In this document: positions 1 through 5,372 of the stretch, in pieces
Position numbering within the stretch: the first letter of the stretch is position 1
Layout: the number at the start of each line of letters is the position of its first letter
Assembly (NCBI GenBank): GCA_945632055.1
Contig: CALZCU010000094.1
Span: forward strand, 1-5,372
Reading direction: 5' to 3'
Source of the DNA: an uncultured Ruminococcus sp.
Lineage (GTDB): Bacteria; Bacillota; Clostridia; Oscillospirales; Acutalibacteraceae
DNA: 5,372 nt
Position numbers and translations under genes: made by a program
The notes under the pieces: model-generated
What the model saw: the letters and a program-made list of their open reading frames with translations, nothing else
Told to the model about the DNA's origin: nothing
Databases searched by the model: none

Positions 1-588
1 CTGACGGTCGAGCCACTCCCTGTTGTTTCCTGTACTTTGCAGGTTGTCGCTCAGCACCTTTCCGTCCGAAACAACCACAATCTCAGGTCTTGTGCGGTTC
101 ACACGGAGCTTCATATCAAACGGAGTGACAGGTCGTTTACTGCTTTTCGGAAGCACCGACATTCTTCCGTTCTGCTCAAGATACACCGTTTCAACCTCGT
201 CCAGCACAAAATATCCCTTGTCACGGAGCATCGACAAAAACTCGTTCATATCAATTTTTGCCGTCAGCAGATTTTTCTTGTAAATCTTGCCCTTGTCATA
301 CAGCACAATCGTCTTTCCCGTAAAGAGCCTACGCAGAATAACTGATTTCTGCGAGAGGAACGACAGCAAAATCACGACTGCAGCATAAATGACAAGCGCA
401 ATCAGACATTCAACAAATTTATCAAAGCCGTTTGTCGCCATTTCAGCCGCAATCGAGCCGATTGTGATGCCGTTGATGTAGTCGAAAAGATTGAGGTTTG
501 CCATCTGCTTGTTGCCGATGAGCTTTGAAAGAATGAACAGCACAAGCAGAGAAATCGGTGCAGTAATAAAGGCATGCCAAAAGTCCAT
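1..588 (-). CDS. DUF421 (YetF/YcaP-type) membrane protein, 3' end cut by window edge
   Basis: The frame is open from the ATG at 588 to the left edge, giving 196 residues with no stop; relatives are usually about 210-240 residues, so only a short tail is missing. Hydrophobic segments lie at about residues 6-24, 36-52 and 60-79. They are followed by a soluble part matching the DUF421 pattern: RRLFTGKTIVLYDKGKI (86-102), a MNEFLSMLRDKGY block (114-126), then VETVYLEQNGRMSVLPK (132-148). The loop after the first helix (GNKQMANLNLFDYINGITIG, 25-44) is also typical. Family members are integral membrane proteins of poorly defined function, some linked to sporulation or stress. The start is supported by GGAGGG eight to nine bases upstream. 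The gene lies 50 bases after pyrD on the same strand, so co-transcription is likely. Its start codon lies inside a long RNA hairpin (separate entry). Family assignment is firm; the cellular role is unknown. Confidence 0.88.
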   Translation of the reverse strand, partial: MDFWHAFITAPISLLVLFILSKLIGNKQMANLNLFDYINGITIGSIAAEMATNGFDKFVECLIALVIYAAVVILLSFLSQKSVILRRLFTGKTIVLYDKGKIYKKNLLTAKIDMNEFLSMLRDKGYFVLDEVETVYLEQNGRMSVLPKSSKRPVTPFDMKLRVNRTRPEIVVVSDGKVLSDNLQSTGNNREWLDRQ

Positions 589-620
589 AATAATCCCTCC
601 ACAGGACTATTATGGACTTT
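580..620 (-). promoter_or_regulatory. RNA hairpin burying the start codon and part of the SD of the DUF421 gene
   Basis: The arms AAAGTCCATAATA (580-592) and TATTATGGACTTT (608-620) are a perfect 13-bp inverted repeat. In the minus-strand transcript the stem continues inward through G607-U593, U606-A594, C605-G595, C604-G596 and U603-G597. This gives 18 continuous base pairs closed by the five-base loop GUGGA. The AUG (588-586) is wholly paired, and the GGAGGG SD is split between loop and stem. The two inner wobbles are G-U only in the minus-strand RNA and become A-C mismatches in the opposite transcript, which suggests the structure acts in the DUF421 mRNA. No T-run follows it in the gene direction, so it is not a standard terminator. 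Inferred role: blocking or gating translation initiation, or acting as a processing site between pyrD and the next gene. Confidence 0.75.
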
Positions 621-638
621 AAAAAACAATTTATTCTC

Positions 639-1550
639 TTACCAAGGCTTTATTGTGCCTGTCAGCTCGGTAACGCTCTTCATTCCGTTTTCATCAAGAA
701 AACGGTTCAAGCCCTCGTTAATTTTAATCGGAGCGTACGGGTCTGAAAAAAGCACCGTTCCAATCTGCAAGGCAGACGCTCCTGCGATAAGCATTTCAAC
801 AGCGTCCTGCCAGCTTGAAATTCCTCCCATACCGATAATCGGGATTTTAATTGCACTCGCAACCTGCCAGACCATTCTTACAGCAACAGGGAAAACAGCA
901 GGACCGCTCATTCCGCCTGTGTTGTTGCGGATAATCGGGCGGCGTGTGTTGATGTCAATCCTCATTCCCGTAAGTGTGTTTATCATTGAAACAGCGTCTG
1001 CGCCGTTTGCCTCAGCCGATTTTGCAATAGTAACAATATCGGTGACATTCGGACTGAGCTTTACAATAAGCGGCTTTGTGCAGTGTCTGCGCACAGCGTC
1101 GGTGATTGCGCCGACCGATTCACAGCTCGTTCCGAACTGAACTCCTCCGCTCTTAACATTGGGGCAGGAAATGTTCATTTCAATCATATCAACTTCGGTA
1201 TCGCTGAGCTTTTCAGCCATTTCGCAGTACTCCTCGGGAGTGTTGCCTGCAATGTTTGCGATTACAACTGTGTTCTGCTGTTTGAGCCAAGGCAAGTCTT
1301 CCTTGATGAACACATCAACGCCGGGATTCTGCAAGCCAACGGCATTGAGCATACCGGACGGAGTTTCGGCAACTCTCGGCGGCGGATTGCCGTCACGGCG
1401 CTTAAGCGTGATTCCTTTGCACGAAATTCCTCCCAGCTTTTCAAGAGGATAAAGCTCGCCGTATTCTCTGCCGAAGCCAAAGGTGCCCGAAGCGGCTATG
1501 AGCGGATTGTTGAACTCCACACCTGCAATTTTTACCGATAAATCAGCCAT
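639..1550 (-). CDS. pyrD: Dihydroorotate dehydrogenase, class 1B catalytic subunit
   Basis: This FMN enzyme oxidises dihydroorotate to orotate, the fourth step of UMP synthesis, in the cytoplasm; class 1B members pass the electrons through PyrK to NAD+. The 303-residue product has the usual length and is a TIM barrel. Visible signatures are SGTFGFG (21-27), CKG with the FMN-contacting lysine (K45), NAVGLQNPG (69-77), and NISCPNV (126-132) with the class 1 active-site cysteine at 129. K164 lies in IVKLSPN, and GGMSGPA (212-218), GMGGI (240-244) and QIGT (262-265) form the flavin phosphate site. Cysteine as catalytic base separates it from the serine-using class 2 membrane enzymes. The ATG overlaps the pyrK stop as TGATG, and GAGGAGG lies ten bases upstream inside pyrK, so translation is coupled. 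Also called pyrDB in some species. Identification is secure. Confidence 0.97.
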   Translation of the reverse strand: MADLSVKIAGVEFNNPLIAASGTFGFGREYGELYPLEKLGGISCKGITLKRRDGNPPPRVAETPSGMLNAVGLQNPGVDVFIKEDLPWLKQQNTVVIANIAGNTPEEYCEMAEKLSDTEVDMIEMNISCPNVKSGGVQFGTSCESVGAITDAVRRHCTKPLIVKLSPNVTDIVTIAKSAEANGADAVSMINTLTGMRIDINTRRPIIRNNTGGMSGPAVFPVAVRMVWQVASAIKIPIIGMGGISSWQDAVEMLIAGASALQIGTVLFSDPYAPIKINEGLNRFLDENGMKSVTELTGTIKPW

Positions 1551-2302
1551 CAGAATACTACCTCCTCAGCATTGAATACGGGGCCGTTTTTGCAGACATG
1601 CTGCATAAGCTCCTCGCCGTTTTTCCTCACCTTTACAGCGCACACAAGACAAGCACCTATTCCGCAGGCCATTCTCTCCTCAAGAGAAATCTGGCAGGGC
1701 TTGCCGTTCTCTCTGCACACCTTGGCAACAGCCTTAAGCATAGGAGTAGGGCCGCAGGCGCAAACCTCGTCAACCTCGCCGACTTTTTCCTTTAAAATGT
1801 CAGTCACAAAGCCGTGAACTCCTGCACTTCCGTCATCTGTTGCAAGTACAAGCTCTGCGCCTGCCGCTTTGAAATCGTCCTGTAAAATCACGAGAGATTT
1901 ATTGCGAAAGCCTGTGATAACAAGCGGATTTTCAGTCTGCTTTGCAGTGTAGAGCATAGGCGGAACGCCGATTCCGCCGCCGATAAGGCAGTAACGCTTT
2001 CCCTTTTCAATATTGAAGCCGTTGCCGAGCGGTGCAAGAATGTCAACCTCAGTACCCTGCTTCATCTCGGACATCAGCCTTGTTCCCTCGCCCTTAACCT
2101 GATAAACAAGCCTTAACACTCCGTTTTCGCTGTCGCAGACGGAAATCGGACGACGCAGAGTTTTTGAAGGCACATAAACATGGGCAAACTGACCGCATTT
2201 TGCAAGCGGAGCAAGCGCCTCGTTTTTTACCCTCATATCAAAAATGCCCTCAGCAATTTCATCATTTGAAATAAGCTGAAATTTCTTAACATCGTACTTC
2301 AT
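1550..2302 (-). CDS. pyrK: Dihydroorotate dehydrogenase electron transfer subunit
   Basis: PyrK carries FAD and a [2Fe-2S] cluster and moves electrons from PyrD to NAD+ in the PyrD2-PyrK2 complex. The 250-residue length is normal. In order: an FAD-binding barrel with LRRPISV (49-55) and GEGT (71-74); the PLGNGF turn (91-96); a nucleotide-binding domain with GGGIGVPPM (108-116) and CACGPTPML (181-189); and a C-terminal cluster domain with C213, C218, C221 and C237, spaced C-X4-C-X2-C-X15-C. All four ligands are present, so the protein should be functional. The gene starts 12 bases after the lipoprotein stop, and its AAAGGA ribosome binding site overlaps that stop codon. It runs directly into pyrD with a one-base overlap. 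The homologous NfnA/SudB subunit was considered, but contact with pyrD makes PyrK the better call. Confidence 0.97.
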   Translation of the reverse strand: MKYDVKKFQLISNDEIAEGIFDMRVKNEALAPLAKCGQFAHVYVPSKTLRRPISVCDSENGVLRLVYQVKGEGTRLMSEMKQGTEVDILAPLGNGFNIEKGKRYCLIGGGIGVPPMLYTAKQTENPLVITGFRNKSLVILQDDFKAAGAELVLATDDGSAGVHGFVTDILKEKVGEVDEVCACGPTPMLKAVAKVCRENGKPCQISLEERMACGIGACLVCAVKVRKNGEELMQHVCKNGPVFNAEEVVF

Positions 2303-2310
2303 TTTATCAT

Positions 2311-2317
2311 TCCTTTA
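2311..2317 (-). promoter_or_regulatory. pyrK ribosome binding site overlapping the upstream stop codon
   Basis: In the minus-strand sense the sequence reads TAAAGGA: the TAA (2317-2315) ends the transglutaminase-like lipoprotein gene and its last two bases begin the AAAGGA SD of pyrK, eight bases before the ATG. Ribosomes terminating on the first gene therefore sit on the pyrK initiation site, which fits translational coupling. The coupling itself is inferred. Confidence 0.7.
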
Positions 2318-3577
2318 TAAGTATTCAAAAATAATTGTTATTACACTAATATCCTCACTTCGGTAAACATAGCACTCGTTGTTTAAATTTGGAGTATCAT
2401 TATTTATTTTGTTTGCGTCTGCAATCCAATCTGCAAGATATCCGTCAAAAATAATTTCATCAGCCGCAGTATAATAATCAAGACCTTCATCAATAGCAAA
2501 GCTGAGATACTCGTCGCCTTTCTTTGCAGACTGTGCTATTGCTTTGGAAATTTCTTCGCTGTCCTCCAAATCATCGACCGTCACACAGCTGTAGCTGTAG
2601 TAGTAATATTTTGTTCCCGTACACTCGGGAGCAAAAATATTGTAGAAGATATCAGAGTTTTTATTGTACTCGGAAGAAGATATTTTGCTGTAAAGTGCAG
2701 AGGTACTGTGCGACTCGGAGAATTTGTCGGACGGCATATTAAAATATGTATACATCGGAAATTCCGTTTCACCATCGGTGTCGTTCCAGGTCACATCAAC
2801 CTCATACCACTCACCGTCAAGCATAATATTGTTCCAGGAGTGAGATTCTCCGTCGGCAGTTCCCGAAATATTTATACAGTCAATTCCAAGCTCGTTGCAC
2901 AAAAGCTGAAACGCCCTTGAATACCCCTCGCACACAGCCTTTTTTTCAACCAATGCACCGTAGGCGTCATTCTCATTTCCTTTGATTTCATCAGCTTTGG
3001 CGGCTTCCTTGTCATACACGCAGTTTTCAACAAGGTAGTCGTTGGCATACAGCTCAAGCTCATAAGCTGAAGCGTTCTTCGGTGCGCCGTCAACAGCAGT
3101 CTTCAGTGCTTTGTTGAAATCCGCCTTTGCCTGCTCAAGCTCTGATGAATCCGTATTGTATTCAAGCCGAATCGTTGAGCAATAGCCGTTTTCATTTTCG
3201 GTATATGAGAATATGCTGCTCAGCCAGAAAACCTCGGGATGGTCATTTTTATAAGCCTCAACGGCTTCCTCAATATGTCGCTGTTCAAGGGGTGAATCAA
3301 TGACAATCATTGAATTGTCTGCCTTTTCTGCATACTCATCAATTTTCATATAAAGCTCTTTGAGCTTGTCAGAGGAGAGATTGTCATAGCCGTAGCTTGT
3401 AACAACCTCCTTCTGCGGTGAAACAGCTGTTACCGAAGAAGCAGCGTTTTCCTCTGTTTTTGAAGAATCAGAGTGAAAAAGGCTGTCGCAGGAGCATAAA
3501 ATCAAGGCTGTCAAAACAACCGAAACAACCGAAAAAAGGTTTACTAAGTTCATTTTGTATTTTTTATAGTAATTCAT
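2315..3577 (-). CDS. Transglutaminase-like domain lipoprotein
   Basis: This 420-residue secreted protein has a lipoprotein signal: basic N-terminus (KKYK, 5-8), hydrophobic core (11-27) and lipobox LCSC with the acylated cysteine at 30. It is therefore predicted to be anchored on the outer face of the cell membrane. A Ser/Thr/Ala-rich linker (about 31-58) leads to a helical region and then a transglutaminase-like fold. The catalytic triad is visible as C216 in KAVCEGYSRAF, H246 in SHSWN and D261 in YEVDVTWND. Such bacterial proteins may be cysteine proteases, cross-linking enzymes or cell-wall-associated hydrolases; the substrate cannot be told from sequence. The C-terminal 130 residues, including a KYYYYSYS stretch (323-330), are not recognised. 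The start at 3577 has no SD; a second ATG at 3553 also lacks one and would lose the positively charged signal-peptide start. It is first in the probable unit with pyrK and pyrD. Confidence 0.88.
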   Translation of the reverse strand: MNYYKKYKMNLVNLFSVVSVVLTALILCSCDSLFHSDSSKTEENAASSVTAVSPQKEVVTSYGYDNLSSDKLKELYMKIDEYAEKADNSMIVIDSPLEQRHIEEAVEAYKNDHPEVFWLSSIFSYTENENGYCSTIRLEYNTDSSELEQAKADFNKALKTAVDGAPKNASAYELELYANDYLVENCVYDKEAAKADEIKGNENDAYGALVEKKAVCEGYSRAFQLLCNELGIDCINISGTADGESHSWNNIMLDGEWYEVDVTWNDTDGETEFPMYTYFNMPSDKFSESHSTSALYSKISSSEYNKNSDIFYNIFAPECTGTKYYYYSYSCVTVDDLEDSEEISKAIAQSAKKGDEYLSFAIDEGLDYYTAADEIIFDGYLADWIADANKINNDTPNLNNECYVYRSEDISVITIIFEYL

Positions 3578-3583
3578 AGCTTA

Positions 3584-3612
3584 ATTTTACATTATATTTT
3601 ATATTCAGTCAA
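3584..3612 (-). promoter_or_regulatory. Predicted sigma-A promoter of the lipoprotein-pyrK-pyrD unit
   Basis: Reading the minus strand, TTGACT (3612-3607) is followed by exactly 17 bases and TAAAAT (3589-3584), each hexamer matching five of six consensus positions. The canonical transcription start would be base 3577, the A of the lipoprotein start codon. A TATAAT at 3596-3591 is an alternative -10, but the hexamer 17 bases upstream of it (AATGCA) is poor; it would give a leader of about seven bases. Confidence 0.65.
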
Positions 3613-3641
3613 TTGCATTTTTTAAATTTTTATGCTATATT
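3613..3641 (+). promoter_or_regulatory. Predicted sigma-A promoter of queT
   Basis: TTGCAT (3613-3618), a 17-base spacer and TATATT (3636-3641) preceded by TGC give an extended -10 promoter. The -35 matches only partly (TTG), which the TG extension could offset. The expected transcription start is near 3648, right at the base of the leader hairpin. Its -35 directly abuts that of the opposing promoter. Confidence 0.65.
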
Positions 3642-3646
3642 AATGG

Positions 3647-3690
3647 AAGTCTGTTCGCAAAATCCAGACTTTAAAAAAATACTACGGAGG
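3647..3690 (+). ncRNA. Probable preQ1-I riboswitch in the queT leader
   Basis: A seven-bp stem AAGTCTG/CAGACTT (3647-3653 with 3665-3671) encloses the 11-base loop UUCGCAAAAUC. It is followed by an A-rich tail (3673-3679), then ACUACGGAGG. This is the preQ1-I plan: short P1, a loop starting UUC, a cytosine immediately before the 3' strand of P1 (C3664, the expected ligand-pairing base), an A-rich tail, and a 3' segment overlapping the SD. Loop bases UCG (3655-3657) can pair with CGG (3685-3687) to form the pseudoknot, which would hide the start of the GGAGG SD. UCGCA in the loop resembles the Thermoanaerobacter tengcongensis aptamer as I recall it, and ACUA in the tail resembles the Bacillus subtilis one. 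The downstream gene is a queuosine-precursor transporter, a known target of this class. The tail is slightly longer than in those examples. Ligand binding is not shown; control at translation is inferred. Confidence 0.78.
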
Positions 3691-3698
3691 AATTTAAT

Positions 3699-4241
3699 AT
3701 GAAAACAAAATCAACGATGTACATCGTGCAGGCGGCTGTTATTGCTGCGCTTTATGCGACGCTGACAATCCTGCAAAACACACTTCTGCCGGGTACGGCA
3801 TCTATGGCTGTGCAGTTCAGGGCGTCCGAGGTGCTGACTATCCTTGCAATCTTCACACCTGCCGCTATTCCCGGACTTACAATCGGCTGTATTATTGCAA
3901 ACATCAGCTCGCTCTCGGTTCTCGGTACGTACGATATGATTTTCGGCTCGCTCGCAAGCCTGATTGCGGCTGTGCTGATGTATCTGCTCAGAAACAAAAG
4001 GCTGTTCACTCTGCCTGTTGCGGCGGCGCTTATGCCTGCAATCGCAAACGGAATTTTAGTTGGCTTTGAAATTGAGTTTTTCTTTGTTGAGGGCGGATTC
4101 CACTTCGGCGATTTCCTGTTTCAGGGAAGTCTTGTTGCTCTCGGTGAGCTTAGCGTATTGCTTGTACTCGGACTTCCGCTTGCAAAGCTTATTGAAAAGC
4201 AGGGCTTAGACAAAAAGCTCCTCGCATTAAATCAACAATAA
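3699..4241 (+). CDS. queT: QueT-family ECF transporter S component (queuosine precursor uptake)
   Basis: This 180-residue integral membrane protein is of normal length for QueT, the substrate-binding subunit of an energy-coupling-factor transporter thought to import queuosine precursors such as preQ1. Hydrophobic segments are at about residues 8-30, 46-68, 79-98, 104-125 and 143-165. Family-typical blocks are VQFRASEVLTIL (38-49), FTPAAIPGLTIGCIIANI (52-69) and a GTYDMIFGSLASLIA stretch (76-90). It needs the shared EcfA/EcfA'/EcfT module, which is not encoded here, as expected for group II ECF systems. The ATG is preceded by CGGAGG at an eight-base spacing. It is a single-gene unit with its own promoter, a probable preQ1-I leader and a downstream terminator. 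The riboswitch and the protein family independently point to queuosine metabolism. Confidence 0.9.
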   Translation: MKTKSTMYIVQAAVIAALYATLTILQNTLLPGTASMAVQFRASEVLTILAIFTPAAIPGLTIGCIIANISSLSVLGTYDMIFGSLASLIAAVLMYLLRNKRLFTLPVAAALMPAIANGILVGFEIEFFFVEGGFHFGDFLFQGSLVALGELSVLLVLGLPLAKLIEKQGLDKKLLALNQQ

Positions 4242-4272
4242 TAATATTCATAAATAAATGATTTTGCAATTC

Positions 4273-4302
4273 AAAAGCACCTGTCAGACGGCAGGTGCTT
4301 TT
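4273..4302 (+). terminator. Rho-independent terminator of queT
   Basis: AAAAGCACCTG (4273-4283) and CAGGTGCTTTT (4292-4302) form a perfect 11-bp stem, extended in the plus-strand RNA by U4284-G4291 and C4285-G4290 to 13 pairs with the tetraloop AGAC. The stem ends in TTTT and is followed by AAGTTT, 31 bases after the queT stop. The A-rich left arm means it could also end transcription coming from the right. Confidence 0.88.
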
Positions 4303-4380
4303 AAGTTTAAAAATGTTGTAGCATAGAATCAATAATATTCTACTTAAGAAGTTCTCATCGCTTTTGAATAATAATTGTAG

Positions 4381-4426
4381 AGAAGGGGCTGTCGCAAATG
4401 TAAAAAAATTTGCAGCAGTCCCTTTT
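4381..4426. terminator. Long hairpin, probable terminator of the gltA-like gene and/or backup for queT
   Basis: The arms 4381-4399 and 4408-4426 pair over 19 positions around an eight-base A-rich loop. Outer G-C block GGGG/CCC, then CTG, then GCAAAT against ATTTGC; C4393-A4414 is the only mismatch in the plus-strand RNA, where 4388-4419 and 4392-4415 are G-U wobbles. The minus-strand RNA folds less well (A-C at 4388-4419 and at least one more mismatch). TTTT closes the 3' arm on the plus strand. It starts only 17 bases past the gltA-like stop, so it may serve both convergent genes. Confidence 0.65.
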
Positions 4427-4442
4427 GAAGTTGAATTAATAA

Positions 4443-5372
4443 TTATTTGCTTTTGTTCTGAATGTACTCGTCAATAGCGGCTGCGGCTGTTTTTCCTGCG
4501 CCCATTGCAAGGATTACCGTTGCCGCGCCTGTTACTGCGTCACCGCCTGCGTAAACGCCCTCACGAGAGGTAAGACCGTTATCGTCTGCGATAATGCCGC
4601 CCCACTTCTGTGTGTCAAGTCCCTTTGTCGTTGACTTGATAAGCGGGTTGGGTGATGTGCCGATTGAGATGATAACTGCGTCAACATCAAGAACAAACTC
4701 ACTGCCCTCAACGGCAACAGGTCTTCTTCTGCCGCTTGCGTCAGGCTCGCCAAGCTCCATCTTGATGCACTTCATACCTGTTACGAACTCGTCCTCATTG
4801 CCGATGATTTCAACGGGGTTGTTGAGCAGCTTGAAGATGATGCCCTCTTCCTTAGCGTGTTCAACCTCTTCCTTACGGGCAGGAAGCTCCTCCTCGCTTC
4901 TTCTGTAGACGATGTAAACCTCGTCTGCGCCAAGGCGTTTTGCACAGCGTGCAGCGTCCATTGCAACATTACCGCCGCCGACAACTGCAACCTTCTTTGC
5001 GTGCATAATCGGTGTTGAGGGATCGTCCTTGTAAGCCTTCATAAGGTTTGTTCTTGTTAGGAACTCGTTTGCAGAGTAAACACCGCAGAGGTTTTCGCCG
5101 GGAATGTTCATAAATCTGGGAAGTCCTGCGCCCGAGCCGATGAATACAGACTCAAAGCCGTACTCGTCCATAAGCTCGTCAATCGAGATAACTCTGCCGA
5201 TTACCATATTTGTTTCAACCTTAACGCCGAGCTGTTTGAGAGTGTCAACCTCTTTCTGAACAATCGACTTGGGAAGTCTGAATTCGGGAATACCGTAAAC
5301 AAGAACGCCGCCTGCAAGGTGGAGAGCCTCAAATACGGTTACCTCGTAGCCCTTCTTTGCAAGGTCGCCTGC
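4443..5372 (-). CDS. GltA/NfnB-type NADPH-dependent flavoprotein, 5' end cut by window edge
   Basis: The frame is open from the right edge, giving 309 residues before the TAA; the family is about 460 residues, so roughly the first 150, with the N-terminal iron-sulfur domain, are outside. An in-frame ATG at 5207 is internal, because conserved sequence continues upstream of it. Counting from the first visible residue, the remains of the FAD Rossmann fold (YEVTVFEA, 9-16) lead to LVYGIPEFRLPK (24-35). Then follow SANEFLTRTNLM (100-111), the NADPH-binding VVGGGNVAMD (130-139), YRRSEEELPAR (156-166) and the C-terminal FAD motif GGDAVTGAATVILAMGAGK (276-294). Relatives are the small subunit of glutamate synthase, the free-standing archaeal/clostridial GltA, and NfnB/SudA of electron-bifurcating NADH-dependent ferredoxin:NADP+ oxidoreductase. 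The visible part does not separate these. Family placement is firm, exact function open. Confidence 0.9.
   Translation of the reverse strand, partial: AGDLAKKGYEVTVFEALHLAGGVLVYGIPEFRLPKSIVQKEVDTLKQLGVKVETNMVIGRVISIDELMDEYGFESVFIGSGAGLPRFMNIPGENLCGVYSANEFLTRTNLMKAYKDDPSTPIMHAKKVAVVGGGNVAMDAARCAKRLGADEVYIVYRRSEEELPARKEEVEHAKEEGIIFKLLNNPVEIIGNEDEFVTGMKCIKMELGEPDASGRRRPVAVEGSEFVLDVDAVIISIGTSPNPLIKSTTKGLDTQKWGGIIADDNGLTSREGVYAGGDAVTGAATVILAMGAGKTAAAAIDEYIQNKSK

Larger units (their letters stand above)
4242..4442. other. Gene-free gap between the convergent genes queT and gltA-like
   Basis: About 200 AT-rich bases separate the two stop codons. Apart from the hairpins at 4273-4302 and 4381-4426 (separate entries), I see only a weak six-bp inverted repeat, TAGAAT/ATTCTA, near 4325-4343. 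There is no supported coding frame, tRNA or promoter. Confidence 0.6.

Noticed and set aside
580..630. The inverted repeat after pyrD as a rho-independent terminator
   Set aside because: On the minus strand the T-run (626-621) comes before the hairpin and no T-run follows; on the plus strand the stem is followed by A residues.
574..1140. Long plus-strand open frame opposite pyrD
   Set aside because: Antisense shadow of pyrD. Its N-terminal peptide mirrors a minus-strand frame only because both read through the inverted repeat at 580-620; no SD or family match.
1550..2302. PyrK as NfnA/SudB
   Set aside because: It overlaps pyrD by one base and has the full PyrK motif set; nothing here places it beside an NfnB gene in the same unit.
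2315..3577. Frameshift or decay in the lipoprotein gene
   Set aside because: The frame is continuous, the lipobox and all three catalytic residues are present, and no stop interrupts it.
3647..3671. Leader hairpin as a repressor operator or transcription terminator
   Set aside because: The loop, A-rich tail and SD overlap fit preQ1-I better, and there is no T-run after the stem (A residues follow).
4443..5207. gltA-like gene starting at the ATG at 5207
   Set aside because: Conserved family sequence (VTVFEA, GIPEFRLPK) is in frame upstream up to the window edge, so this ATG is internal.
1..5372. CRISPR array, insertion sequence, tRNA or phage genes
   Set aside because: No regularly spaced repeats, transposase-like frames, paired terminal repeats or tRNA cloverleaf were seen.

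Overview
The window looks like chromosomal DNA of a low-to-mid GC Gram-positive anaerobe of the class Clostridia (Ruminococcus/Eubacterium-type gut Firmicutes). The basis is a PyrK/PyrD class 1B dihydroorotate dehydrogenase pair, AGGAGG-type ribosome binding sites, an ECF-type QueT transporter, a DUF421 membrane protein and a Gram-positive style transglutaminase lipoprotein. This assignment is inferred from gene content; there is no rRNA or other taxonomic marker.

Layout from left to right. Positions 1-588 (minus, cut by the left edge) encode a DUF421/YetF-type membrane protein. Positions 639-1550 (minus) encode PyrD and 1550-2302 (minus) PyrK, with a one-base stop/start overlap. Positions 2315-3577 (minus) encode a transglutaminase-like lipoprotein whose stop codon runs into the pyrK ribosome binding site. 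These four genes read leftwards and probably form one transcription unit: lipoprotein, pyrK, pyrD, DUF421. Positions 3578-3698 are a compact divergent control region with two back-to-back promoters and a probable preQ1-I riboswitch. Positions 3699-4241 (plus) encode QueT, the predicted substrate-binding membrane subunit of a queuosine-precursor transporter. Positions 4242-4442 contain no gene but carry two strong hairpins between convergent genes. Positions 4443-5372 (minus, cut by the right edge) encode the C-terminal two thirds of a GltA/NfnB-type NADPH-dependent flavoprotein.

How the parts work together. PyrK and PyrD form the NAD-linked dihydroorotate dehydrogenase of UMP synthesis. QueT imports a precursor of the tRNA base queuosine, and its short leader fits a ligand-sensing switch that controls its own translation. 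The lipoprotein and the DUF421 protein have no obvious link to pyrimidine synthesis.

The most unusual signals are in non-coding DNA. An 18-bp RNA hairpin buries the start codon and part of the Shine-Dalgarno sequence of the DUF421 gene. Two divergent promoters have directly abutting -35 hexamers. The lipoprotein promoter would place its transcription start on the A of the start codon, which implies a leaderless mRNA. No mobile element, CRISPR array, tRNA or rRNA was seen.
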